Shown piece after piece: positions 37,193-45,963 of a stretch of DNA of 64,000 nucleotides (position 1 is the first letter of the stretch; every line of letters begins with the position of its first letter). A program made the translations under genes and the position numbers. A model generated the notes under the pieces. That model was not told where the DNA came from. It worked only from the letters and a program-made list of their open reading frames with translations, and did not search any database. Origin of the DNA: Neolewinella litorea (lineage in GTDB: Bacteria > Bacteroidota > Bacteroidia > Chitinophagales > Saprospiraceae); assembly GCF_004803465.1 (NCBI RefSeq), contig NZ_SRSF01000012.1:42093-106092 (forward strand), given 5' to 3'.

Positions 37193-38140
37193 ATGCGAGA
37201 AGTAAGAGTATTTGCACCGGCGACGGTAGCGAACGTGGCCGTAGGCTTTGATATCCTTGGATTTGCCATCAATCGGCCCGGCGATGAGATCGTGGCCCGC
37301 TTGAATCCCTCCTTTTCCGGCGTTCGCATTACGGCCATTACCGGGACCGGCGATAAGCAATTGCCCCTGGAGGTTGAAAAGAACACTGCCGGGGTAGCTG
37401 CGAAGCGACTCCTGCACCATCTGGGCGTACCGGAAACCGGGGTAGAACTGGAAATTCACAAGAAAATGCCCTTTGGTTCAGGTCTGGGGTCCTCCGCCGC
37501 CAGTGCGGCTGGCGCGGCGGTAGCCGTAAACGAACTGCTCGGTTCCCCCCTTACGCGCGAGGCCTTACTCTACTTTACCGTTCAGGGTGAAGAGGTGGCC
37601 GACGGAAGTTTTCACGCCGACAACGTTGCCCCCTGCCTGGTAGGAGGAATTACCCTTATCCGGTCCAACGACTCCCTGGACGTACACCACCTGCCAGTAC
37701 CGAATGGATTACACGTTGCAGTGGTGCATCCCGAAATTGAAATCCTTACCCGTGACGCCCGGGCCGTACTGAGCGACCAGGTGCCTTTGGTCGTGGCCAT
37801 TCGGCAGATGGGCAGTTTGGCGAGCTTCATCACCGCCCTATACACCAATGACATTTCCCTGCTTGGTCGCTCCCTGCACGACCACATGGTAGAACCGCAG
37901 CGTAAGCAACTGATTACCGGATTTGACGACGTCAAGGCGGCGGCGCTCGATCGTGGTGCCTTGGGTTGCAGCATTAGTGGTGCCGGACCGAGTATGTTCG
38001 CGCTCTGCGACAGCGGTTACCTGGCCCAGGCCGTTGGTCAGGGGATGCAAGCGGCCTTCACCAAACATGGAGTCGAAAGCCAACTGTACGTTTCGCCCAT
38101 CAACCTCCGCGGCGTTGAGGTACTCTCGGTGACGGAGTAA
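37193..38140 (+). CDS. thrB: Homoserine kinase
   Basis: A 315-residue GHMP kinase that phosphorylates homoserine. It opens with VRVFAPATVANVAVGFDILGFA, has the ATP-binding MPFGSGLGSSAASAAGAA motif, and the C-terminal GCSISGAGPSMFAL motif. The gene starts four bases after the thrA stop. Confidence 0.96.
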   Translation: MREVRVFAPATVANVAVGFDILGFAINRPGDEIVARLNPSFSGVRITAITGTGDKQLPLEVEKNTAGVAAKRLLHHLGVPETGVELEIHKKMPFGSGLGSSAASAAGAAVAVNELLGSPLTREALLYFTVQGEEVADGSFHADNVAPCLVGGITLIRSNDSLDVHHLPVPNGLHVAVVHPEIEILTRDARAVLSDQVPLVVAIRQMGSLASFITALYTNDISLLGRSLHDHMVEPQRKQLITGFDDVKAAALDRGALGCSISGAGPSMFALCDSGYLAQAVGQGMQAAFTKHGVESQLYVSPINLRGVEVLSVTE

Positions 38141-38173
38141 CCCAACTTTTCCGGGTCCAAGCATCCCATCCCT

Positions 38174-39526
38174 ATGAAATTCTACAGTACCAACGATCCC
38201 GACCACCGCGTCGACCTCCAGGAGGCAATCTTCCGTGGCCTCCCCGCCGATAATGGCCTGTATATGCCAGAGCGGATCGATCCCCTGCCGGACGCCTTCT
38301 TTGCTGAGTTGTCCAACTTGAGCTTTGCCGAGATTGGTTATCGTATCAGTCGACAACTGCTCGGGGATACCATTCCGGAAAATGACCTCCGCCGGATCGT
38401 GGCGGAAACCGTCAATTTCCCCGCCCCGGTGATTCGGCTTGACGAGCGGACGTATGTCCTTGAGCTCTTTCACGGCCCTTCGTTGGCGTTCAAGGATTTC
38501 GGGGCGCGGTTCATGTCGCGGCTGATGCAGCACTTCAATGACGAAAGCCAGGGCGACCTGATCATCCTGGTAGCTACCTCCGGTGATACGGGAGGTGCCG
38601 TAGCCGCGGGATTCTTCGATACGCCCGGTATCCAGGTAGTCATTCTCTACCCCAGCGGGAAGGTCAGCGACCTGCAGGAGAAGCAACTGACCACGCTCGG
38701 AAAAAATATCCACGCCCTCGAGATCGATGGCAGTTTCGACGACTGCCAAGCTATGGTGAAGCATGCATTCCTGGACGGTGAACTGCGATCCAAGCTCCGG
38801 CTCAGCTCCGCAAACAGCATCAACATATCCCGGCTGATACCCCAGACCTTCTACTACTTCGAAGCCTATAAGCAACTGCTCCAATCTGGCGGGGAGGGAG
38901 TACCGATGGTATTCTGCGTACCCAGCGGCAACTTTGGTAACCTCACCGCCGGACTTATCGCACAGCGGCTTGGACTACCGGTACACCACTTTATCGCCGC
39001 CACCAACGCCAACGACGTGGTGCCGCGCTACCTCGCCAGCGGGGAATACCGTACGGCACCCTCCGTACCTACCCTTTCCAATGCCATGGATGTAGGTGCC
39101 CCGAGCAACTTTGCCCGGATGGCTAACCTCTTCGGACAAATCTGGGGGAAGGGTCAGCCCATGCCAGCCGTACACGCGGAATTGGCCCGCCACGTCTCCG
39201 GTTACGCCTTCGACGATGCGGCTACTGAGACGGCGGTACGTACGGTCAAGGAAGAGTACGGCTACACTATCGACCCACACGGGGCCGTCGGGTACCTGGC
39301 CCTTAAGGAATGGCAAAAAGGACACCCCGATACACGCGGCGTGATTCTGGAAACCGCCCACCCCAGCAAGTTTCTACCCGATATGCGCCGAATACTGCAG
39401 GATGAGATTGAGGTACCAGAGCGCCTGGCCGAACTGGCCAATCGGCAGAAAGTAGCGCAACAGATGCCGGCCCGGTTTGCTACGTTTAAAGAATGGCTGC
39501 TGACCCGGAGCGTAGAAAAGGGGTAA
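38174..39526 (+). CDS. thrC: Threonine synthase
   Basis: A 450-residue pyridoxal-phosphate enzyme converting O-phosphohomoserine to threonine. MKFYSTNDPDHRVDLQEAIFRGLPADNGLYMP is the usual N-terminus; the PLP lysine is Lys107 in GPSLAFKDFG, followed by ATSGDTGGAVA (phosphate loop) and FCVPSGNFGNLTAGL. Third gene of the threonine operon, 33 bases after thrB. Confidence 0.96.
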   Translation: MKFYSTNDPDHRVDLQEAIFRGLPADNGLYMPERIDPLPDAFFAELSNLSFAEIGYRISRQLLGDTIPENDLRRIVAETVNFPAPVIRLDERTYVLELFHGPSLAFKDFGARFMSRLMQHFNDESQGDLIILVATSGDTGGAVAAGFFDTPGIQVVILYPSGKVSDLQEKQLTTLGKNIHALEIDGSFDDCQAMVKHAFLDGELRSKLRLSSANSINISRLIPQTFYYFEAYKQLLQSGGEGVPMVFCVPSGNFGNLTAGLIAQRLGLPVHHFIAATNANDVVPRYLASGEYRTAPSVPTLSNAMDVGAPSNFARMANLFGQIWGKGQPMPAVHAELARHVSGYAFDDAATETAVRTVKEEYGYTIDPHGAVGYLALKEWQKGHPDTRGVILETAHPSKFLPDMRRILQDEIEVPERLAELANRQKVAQQMPARFATFKEWLLTRSVEKG

Positions 39527-39532
39527 ATGCAA

Positions 39533-39548
39533 TGTTCCACGTGGAACA
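39533..39548. promoter_or_regulatory. parS: parS centromere site 1
   Basis: TGTTCCACGTGGAACA, a perfect 16-bp palindrome identical to the parS form used by several ParB proteins (for example Pseudomonas). It lies seven bases after thrC, outside coding sequence. Confidence 0.85.
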
Positions 39549-39569
39549 ATTGCCTTTGTCCAGACTGAA

Positions 39570-39585
39570 TGTTCCACGTGGAACA
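39570..39585. promoter_or_regulatory. parS: parS centromere site 2
   Basis: A second identical TGTTCCACGTGGAACA, 37 bases from the first. A pair of perfect copies in one intergenic gap strongly argues for ParB binding. Confidence 0.85.
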
Positions 39586-39721
39586 TCAATTTCCGGGCCG
39601 ACATTTATCGCATTTACGGACTAATTTTGCACCTGCTCTGCCATAAGCCTGTCCTTAGTGGTTGTTGAAGCAAGTATTGCCAGGGTATATTAATACCTTA
39701 GCAAAATCAAAACTCAGCCAA

Positions 39722-42055
39722 ATGAAAACACGAATTATCTGGAGTATCCTCATGCTGGTCTCTGCGGCCATGGCGGCTCAGGTTCCGGGTGAAAACCCTT
39801 TCAAGCAACTGGAAAACGAACTGCCGACGCCGAATGTATACCGGAACGCGGCCGGTGCCCCCGGACATATGTACTGGCAGCAGAAGGCCGATTACGTGAT
39901 GGATATCCGGCTGGACGATGAGAACCAACGGGTATACGGTACTGAGAAAATCACCTACCACAATAACTCCCCCGATCCCCTAAACTACCTATGGGTTCAG
40001 CTCGACCAGAACGTGCGGGCTTTGGATTCGGATACCTACAGCACCTCGACCAGTGAAATGGGTGAGCGGATGTCGCTGAGCCAGCTCTCCCGCCTGGAGC
40101 CCACCTTTGACGGAGGTTTCAAGATCGACTGGGTACGCGACGGAAACGGCAAGGATATGGCGTACTACATCCAGAAAACGATGATGCGCGTCGAACTGCC
40201 CCAGACGCTGAAGCCCGGCGAAAGCACCGTGCTCCAGATCAAGTACTGGTACAACATCAACGACCGTATGCGCGACGGCGGCGGCCGGTCCGGTTCCGAG
40301 TACTTTGAAGAGGACGACAACTTTCTCTACACCATCGCCCAATTCTACCCCCGCATGGCCCTGTACAGCGACAACGTGGGCTGGCAGAACAAACAGTTTC
40401 TCGGCCGCGGAGAGTTTACCCTCACCTTTGGCGACTACGACGTCAAGATCACCGTACCCGCCGACCACCTGGTGGCGGCCACCGGTACCCTGCAGAACGA
40501 CAACGAAGTACTGACCCGCCAGCAACGGCAGCGGTTGGAAGAGGCCCGCAAGGCCCGCGAGCAACCCGTCATCATCGCCTCCCAGGAGGAAGCCATCGAG
40601 CGGGAAAAGACCAAAGTGACCCAGGAGAAGACCTGGCACTTCAAAGCGGAGAACGTACGTGACTTCGCCTTCGCCTCCTCCCGGAAGTTTATCTGGGACG
40701 CCATGGGCGTCGAGCAGGAAGATGGTAGCGTGGTGATGGCTATGTCTATGTACCCCAAGGAAGGCAATCCCCTCTGGGAGCGCTTCTCCACCAAGGCCGT
40801 AGCGCACACCCTGAAATGGTACACCCATTACACCTTCAACTACCCCTACCCCGTTGCCTGGTCGATCAACGCGGCCGACATCGGTATGGAATACCCCATG
40901 ATCTGCTTCAACTTCGGTCGTACCGAAGCCGACGGCACCTACAGCGACCGTACGAAGTACGGCATGATCGGCGTGATCATCCACGAGGTAGGCCACAACT
41001 ACTTCCCCATGATCGTGAACAGCGACGAGCGGCAGTGGACCTGGATGGACGAAGGGCTCAATACCTTCCTGCAGTACCTCGCCGAGCAGCAGTGGGAGCG
41101 CGACTACCCCAGCCGCCGCGGACCCGCCAACAAGATCGTCGATTACATGAAGGGCGATAAGCGTTACATCTCCCCCATCATGACCAACTCGGAATCCATC
41201 TGGCAATTCGGCAATAACGCCTACGGTAAGCCGGCTACCGCCCTCAACATTCTCCGGGAGACGATCATGGGCCGGGAAGTCTTCGACTATGCCTTCAAGA
41301 CTTACGCCAACCGTTGGAAATTCAAGCACCCCGCCCCCGCCGACCTTTTCCGGACTATGGAAGATGCCTCGGCCGTTGACCTCGACTGGTTCTGGCGCGG
41401 CTGGTTCTTCACCACCGACAATGTCGACATCGCCCTGGCCAACGTGAAGGAATTCCGGATCAACAGCATGGACCCCGTAGCGGAAAATGCCCGGCAACGT
41501 CAAATGGAGGAGCAGGCACCCCGCAACATCAGCAGTATCCGCAACGAACAGGAAATCGCCCAGACTTACGACGAGATCGACACCACCCTGCGCGATTTCT
41601 ACACCGAGTACGATCCCCTGGAGGCTACCGTGCTGGATAAAGATGAGTACCACCACTACCTGGAAGGACTGACCGAAGCCGAGCGCAGTGTACTGCAAGC
41701 CAACAAGTACTACTACGAACTGACCTTCAAGAATATCGGCGGATTGGTGATGCCGATCATCCTGGAATTCACCTTCGCCGACGGTACGAAAGAGGTCCAG
41801 CGCATCCCCGCCGAGATCTGGCGCATGGGTACCGAGGAGGTGAGCAAGGTGTTCCCCTTCGAGCAGGAAGTAACGGCCATCGTACTCGATCCCTTCCTGG
41901 AAACCGCCGATACCGACACCAGCAACAACTACTACCCGTCCAAGCCCGCCGTCAACCGCTTTGACCTCTACCAGAGCCGCGAACGCGGCAATGGCGAGAA
42001 CCCCATGCAGCGCAACCGCCGGGCCGAGCAACAGGAAACCGGTACGCGCCGCTAG
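39722..42055 (+). CDS. M1 family metallopeptidase, exported
   Basis: 777 residues. Signal peptide (IIWSILMLVSAAMA) from ATG 39722; the upstream in-frame start at 39662 would add an unlikely tail. The zinc site is HEVGH (His421, Glu422, His425) with Glu444 in WMDEG, the HExxH-x18-E spacing of gluzincins. The N-terminal part (YVMDIRLDDENQRVYGTEKITYHNNSPDPL) matches the M1 beta domain. The usual GxMEN exopeptidase motif appears as IGMEYPM, as in Bacteroidota M1 relatives. Probably degrades peptides in the periplasm or outside the cell. Confidence 0.92.
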   Translation: MKTRIIWSILMLVSAAMAAQVPGENPFKQLENELPTPNVYRNAAGAPGHMYWQQKADYVMDIRLDDENQRVYGTEKITYHNNSPDPLNYLWVQLDQNVRALDSDTYSTSTSEMGERMSLSQLSRLEPTFDGGFKIDWVRDGNGKDMAYYIQKTMMRVELPQTLKPGESTVLQIKYWYNINDRMRDGGGRSGSEYFEEDDNFLYTIAQFYPRMALYSDNVGWQNKQFLGRGEFTLTFGDYDVKITVPADHLVAATGTLQNDNEVLTRQQRQRLEEARKAREQPVIIASQEEAIEREKTKVTQEKTWHFKAENVRDFAFASSRKFIWDAMGVEQEDGSVVMAMSMYPKEGNPLWERFSTKAVAHTLKWYTHYTFNYPYPVAWSINAADIGMEYPMICFNFGRTEADGTYSDRTKYGMIGVIIHEVGHNYFPMIVNSDERQWTWMDEGLNTFLQYLAEQQWERDYPSRRGPANKIVDYMKGDKRYISPIMTNSESIWQFGNNAYGKPATALNILRETIMGREVFDYAFKTYANRWKFKHPAPADLFRTMEDASAVDLDWFWRGWFFTTDNVDIALANVKEFRINSMDPVAENARQRQMEEQAPRNISSIRNEQEIAQTYDEIDTTLRDFYTEYDPLEATVLDKDEYHHYLEGLTEAERSVLQANKYYYELTFKNIGGLVMPIILEFTFADGTKEVQRIPAEIWRMGTEEVSKVFPFEQEVTAIVLDPFLETADTDTSNNYYPSKPAVNRFDLYQSRERGNGENPMQRNRRAEQQETGTRR

Positions 42056-42073
42056 TCGGGCCTACGCACGAGT

Positions 42074-43183
42074 ATGACTTACACGAATCCCGCCCTCACC
42101 GTCGTCAGCGACGAGGTAACGCCCGGTGCCCTGCGCTGGCGCAGCCCTTCCAACATCGCCCTGGTGAAATACTGGGGCAAGCACGGAAACCAACTGCCCC
42201 AGAATGCTTCGGTCAGTCTGACGCTGGACGCGGCCGCTACCGATACTACCCTGCACTACCGCCCGCGCCGGGAAACCGGCGCGGGGGTAGATGTTACGCT
42301 TTACTTTCACGGTAAGGTGAATGAAGGGTTTACCGAGCGTACCCGGCGGTTCCTGGAAGGTCTGCTGCCGATCTACCCTTTCCTGCGGCAACTGTCGCTG
42401 CGAATCGATACCACGAACAGTTTTCCCCACTCCGCGGGGATCGCGAGTTCGGCGTCGGGCATGAGCGCCCTGGCGCTGTGCCTGGTCAGCCTGGAAGAAG
42501 CACTTTTCGAGCCCCTGCCAAATGCGGACGCCTTCTTTCGCAAGGCCAGTTACCTGGCCCGACTGGGCTCGGGCAGTGCCTGTCGTTCGGTGTACGGGCC
42601 AGCGGCGGTGTGGGGCACGGTATCCGGTTTACCGGAGAGTAGTGAGGAGTACGCTGTGGGAATTGCCGATCGAATCCATCCGGTCTTTCAGTCGTACCAT
42701 GACGATATCCTGCTGGTTTCCCGGTCCGAAAAGTCGGTCAGCAGCCGAGCCGGTCACGGCCTGATGGAGCAGAACCCCTACGCACCCGCCCGCTACGCAC
42801 AGGCCAACCAGCGTACGCGTGAAATGCTGGACATTTTGCGGCGTGGAGATACGGAAAAGTTCGGGCAAGTGCTTGAAAGTGAGGCACTTACCCTCCATGC
42901 ACTTATGATGAGCAGCCAGCCTTACTACACCCTCATAGAACCGAATACCCTGCACGTAATCAATATATTACAGCAGTATCGGCGGGAAACCCAGCACCCC
43001 GTCCACTTTACCCTGGATGCGGGGCCGAACGTCCACCTGCTCTATCCGGACGCGATCGCGGAAGACGTGACCCGGTTCATTCAGGACCACCTCCTGCACT
43101 TCTGCGAAGACCGGCAGTACCTGGCCGATCGAGTTGGAAAGGGGCCACACCAACTGAAGGTCGACGAAACGTCCGGGGTGTAA
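42074..43183 (+). CDS. mvaD: Diphosphomevalonate decarboxylase
   Basis: A 369-residue GHMP-fold enzyme that makes isopentenyl diphosphate from mevalonate diphosphate with ATP. Key parts: SPSNIALVKYWGK, SLTLDAAATDTT, the ATP loop FPHSAGIASSASGMSALAL, GSGSACRSVYG, and TLDAGPNVHLLY with the catalytic Asp. It indicates an isoprenoid route via mevalonate, which could feed the carotenoid pathway suggested at the left edge. 19 bases after the peptidase gene. Confidence 0.95.
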   Translation: MTYTNPALTVVSDEVTPGALRWRSPSNIALVKYWGKHGNQLPQNASVSLTLDAAATDTTLHYRPRRETGAGVDVTLYFHGKVNEGFTERTRRFLEGLLPIYPFLRQLSLRIDTTNSFPHSAGIASSASGMSALALCLVSLEEALFEPLPNADAFFRKASYLARLGSGSACRSVYGPAAVWGTVSGLPESSEEYAVGIADRIHPVFQSYHDDILLVSRSEKSVSSRAGHGLMEQNPYAPARYAQANQRTREMLDILRRGDTEKFGQVLESEALTLHALMMSSQPYYTLIEPNTLHVINILQQYRRETQHPVHFTLDAGPNVHLLYPDAIAEDVTRFIQDHLLHFCEDRQYLADRVGKGPHQLKVDETSGV

Positions 43184-43200
43184 GACGTGTTTAAGCAGCA

Positions 43201-43731
43201 ATGCGCTTCCTCAACTTCACGCTTCTCGCCCTGGCCGTCTGCTGCGTCTACGCCTGCCGCCTGAGCAGCCAGGAAATCCCTCCCCGACTCCGGACGGGCT
43301 ACGGCCCCCTCGACGACCGCCTGTCACGCATGGTTACGGCCGATTCGCTTAGCCTCAGTCCTGCCGAAGTACGGCAACTGGACGATCCGCTCCTGCTCGA
43401 TGCCCGCGAACCCGTCGAATATGGCGTGAGCCACCTTCCGGGTGCCCGCAACCTGGGCTACGACGATGCCCGCTACGAATTGCTATCAGGCGTGGATCCC
43501 GACCGCCCCCTGGTGGTCTACTGCACCGTTGGCTACCGTAGTGAGCGCATGGCCGAGGAGTTGCGCAGCCGCGGCTTCCGGCGGGTCTATAACCTGTACG
43601 GTAGTATCTATGCGTGGGCGTTGGCCGGTTACCCGCTCGTCGACCAGGCCGGGCCCACCCGCCGGATCCACACCTACAATAAGAAATGGGGAACCTACTT
43701 CCCCGACAGCCTTGCTACCAAAGTTTATTAG
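43201..43731 (+). CDS. Rhodanese-like domain lipoprotein
   Basis: A 176-residue protein with lipoprotein signal (VYAC, Cys19) and one rhodanese domain: LLLDAREPVEYGVSHLPGARNL, then the active-site loop YCTVGYRSERMAEEL with Cys108. It could transfer sulfane sulfur or act as a redox/phosphatase-like module in the periplasm. Lies 18 bases after mvaD and 10 before the phosphorylase, in an apparent operon. Confidence 0.88.
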   Translation: MRFLNFTLLALAVCCVYACRLSSQEIPPRLRTGYGPLDDRLSRMVTADSLSLSPAEVRQLDDPLLLDAREPVEYGVSHLPGARNLGYDDARYELLSGVDPDRPLVVYCTVGYRSERMAEELRSRGFRRVYNLYGSIYAWALAGYPLVDQAGPTRRIHTYNKKWGTYFPDSLATKVY

Positions 43732-43741
43732 TCCCGTATCC

Positions 43742-44596
43742 ATGACGCTTTACCAACAAATTCAGGAGTGTGTTGCCTTCATCAAACAAAGAGCCCGAAC
43801 CGTACCGCGCGTCGGGATCATTTTGGGTACCGGACTCAGCACCCTGGTAGAAGAGATCGAGGTAGAACAGGAGTTCGTCTACGGCCTGCTCCCCTTTTTC
43901 TCGGTATCCACCGTTGCGAGCCACCGGGGTAAACTCGTGCTCGGTAAGTTGCGGGGCGTGCCCGTCGTGGCCATGGCCGGCCGTTTGCACTATTACGAAG
44001 GTTACAGCATGCAGCAGCTCACCTTCCCCGTGCGCGTCTTGAAGGCGCTGGGCATCGAGCACCTGCTGATCTCCAACGCTTCCGGCAGCGTCAACCCGGA
44101 CATCTGCGCCGGCGACGTGGTCTTCATCAAGGACCACATCAATATGCAGCCCGACAATCCCCTTCGCGGGCACAATGACGACCGCCTGGGGCCCCGTTTC
44201 CCCGACATGGTGCACACCTACAACCGCGAACTGAACGCTACCGCCATGAAAATGGCCGAAAAGCGGGGTTTGACCGCCCACGAAGGGGTGTATCTGGCCT
44301 TGGCAGGCCCCAATCTGGAAACTCCGGCCGAATACCGCATGGCCAACATCATCGGTGCCGACGTGATCGGCATGTCTACCGTTCCGGAAGTGCTGGTAGC
44401 GCGCCACTCCGACCTGCCCGTCTTCGTAGCCTCCGTGGTCAGCAACAAATGCTTCCCCATCGCCGACATCCAGCCGACCACTGTCGATGATGTCATCAGC
44501 ACGGTACAGGAAGTTGAACCCAAACTGCGGGAACTCATCAGCGACATGGTCGAGTACCTGGGAAAAAAGAAGCAGGCCGCCCGCACGGTTTCGTAG
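43742..44596 (+). CDS. Purine nucleoside phosphorylase (trimeric type)
   Basis: A 284-residue phosphorylase for inosine/guanosine salvage. VGIILGTGLSTLVEEI is the phosphate loop, followed by VASHRGKLVLG, MAGRLHYYEGYSMQQLTFPVRV, LISNASGSVNP, and LAGPNLETPAEYRM with the base-contacting Glu, then VIGMSTVPEVLVARH. The upstream open frame overlaps the rhodanese gene in another frame; ATG 43742 gives the family N-terminus. The palindromic array starts about 100 bases after its stop. Confidence 0.95.
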   Translation: MTLYQQIQECVAFIKQRARTVPRVGIILGTGLSTLVEEIEVEQEFVYGLLPFFSVSTVASHRGKLVLGKLRGVPVVAMAGRLHYYEGYSMQQLTFPVRVLKALGIEHLLISNASGSVNPDICAGDVVFIKDHINMQPDNPLRGHNDDRLGPRFPDMVHTYNRELNATAMKMAEKRGLTAHEGVYLALAGPNLETPAEYRMANIIGADVIGMSTVPEVLVARHSDLPVFVASVVSNKCFPIADIQPTTVDDVISTVQEVEPKLRELISDMVEYLGKKKQAARTVS

Positions 44597-44699
44597 GCGC
44601 GGCCGCGGGTCCCGTGCCTGTCGCCTCAAGTGGAGCCACGATCCGTGACGAACAACTGACACGCCTTGCGTGCCGGTGACCGTACAGCTTACCGAAACA

Positions 44700-45736
44700 C
44701 GGATTCTATCTGGTGGGTGGGGTTTCCGGCGGTCCTCACTCGGAAGCACACAGCCAGCCGGACAGCCCACGCGCCGCGTGGGCCTAAGTCATTACAACCT
44801 CATAAAACAGATACTCCACCCAGCGGGTGGAGGTACCGGTTATGTCGCCGTCACTCGGGTACGTACGACCAGCCGGACAGCCCACGCGCCGCGTGGGCCA
44901 ATGGCAGTACAACTACCCGAAACATTTACTCCACCCGGCGGGTGGAGGTTCCGGCCGTCCTCACTCGGAAGCACGCAGTCAGCCGGACAGCCCACGCGCC
45001 GCGTGGGCCAACCCCGTTACAATCCCGCAAGCACTTACTCCACCCGGCGGGTGGAGGTACCGGCCGTGTCGCCCTCACTTGGGTACGCGCGGCCAGCCGG
45101 ACCACCCACGCGCCGCGTGGGCCAACCCTGCTACAACGCTGTAAATAGTTACTCCACCCGGCGGGTGGAGGTTCCGGTCATGTCGCCGTCACTTGGGTAC
45201 GCGCGGCCAGCCGGACAACCCACGCGCCGCGTGGGCCAATGGCAATACAACTACCCGAAACACTTACTACTCCACCCGGCGGGTGGAGGATCCGGTAATA
45301 TCGCCCCCACTGGGAAGCACGCAGTCAGCCGGACCACCCACGCGCCGCGTGGGCCAATCCCGTTACAATCCCGCAAGCACTTATTCCACCCGGCGGGTGG
45401 AGGATCCGGCCGTGTCGCCGTCACTTGGGTACGCGCGGCCAGCCGGCCAGCCCACGCGACGCATCGGCCAAAGTCATTATGACCCTATAAAAACAGTTAC
45501 TCCACCCTGCGGGTGGAGGATCCGATCATGTCGCCGTCACTAGGGTACGCGCGGCAAGCCGGACAGCCCACGCGCCGCGTGGGCCAACCCTGCAAACAGT
45601 TACTCTACCCGGCAGGTGGAGGTTCCGGTAATATCGCCCCCACTAGCAAGCGCGCAGCCAGCCGGACCACCCACGCGCCGCGTGGGCCAGACCCTTTGTA
45701 ACGCCGCGAAACAAGTGCTCTACCTGCCGGGCAGAG
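44700..45736. repeat. Large tandem array: nine ~114-bp units with two palindromes each
   Basis: Palindrome A, CCCACGCGCCGCGTGGG, starts at 44766, 44881, 44991, 45105, 45219, 45337, 45451 (degenerate), 45567 and 45670. Palindrome B, CTCCACCCGGCGGGTGGAG, starts at 44814, 44929, 45038, 45152, 45270, 45384, 45500, 45604 and 45718 (last three imperfect), with a relic near 44707. The A-to-B spacers fall into types that recur in the order a-b-c-d-b-c-a-d-e. Unit lengths (103-118) are not constant or multiples of three, so the open frames through it are not a protein. Bases 45737-45963 show nothing further. Confidence 0.9.
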
Positions 45737-45963
45737 GACCCGGTTCAGACGCTATTGGTATAGGAGGAGTAGAAGTGAGGTACTCAGGTAATAACCTGAC
45801 GGGCTTCGCCGGGCCGACAATGGGAAATTCACCCATTCCCGCAAAGCATCAAGCTCCCGAAAGTAGAAGATCAAATGGGAAAGAAAACCAAAAAGATGGT
45901 CCCTCGTACAACTAACAAATGCGCTTGAGCCTTTAAAACAAGTTAACCCTGATCGAAACCTGA

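Noticed and set aside
39989..42031. 680-codon minus-strand open frame
   Set aside because: Antisense shadow of the M1 peptidase, whose zinc motif and signal peptide are clear.
44670..45701. Several long open frames (up to 270 codons) through the array
   Set aside because: They follow the DNA repeats in all frames; unit length is not a multiple of three, so the peptide pattern shifts between units. No start signals or known domains.
44700..45736. CRISPR array
   Set aside because: Repeats are palindromes spaced by about 95 bp, the spacers are themselves repeated, and there are no cas genes.
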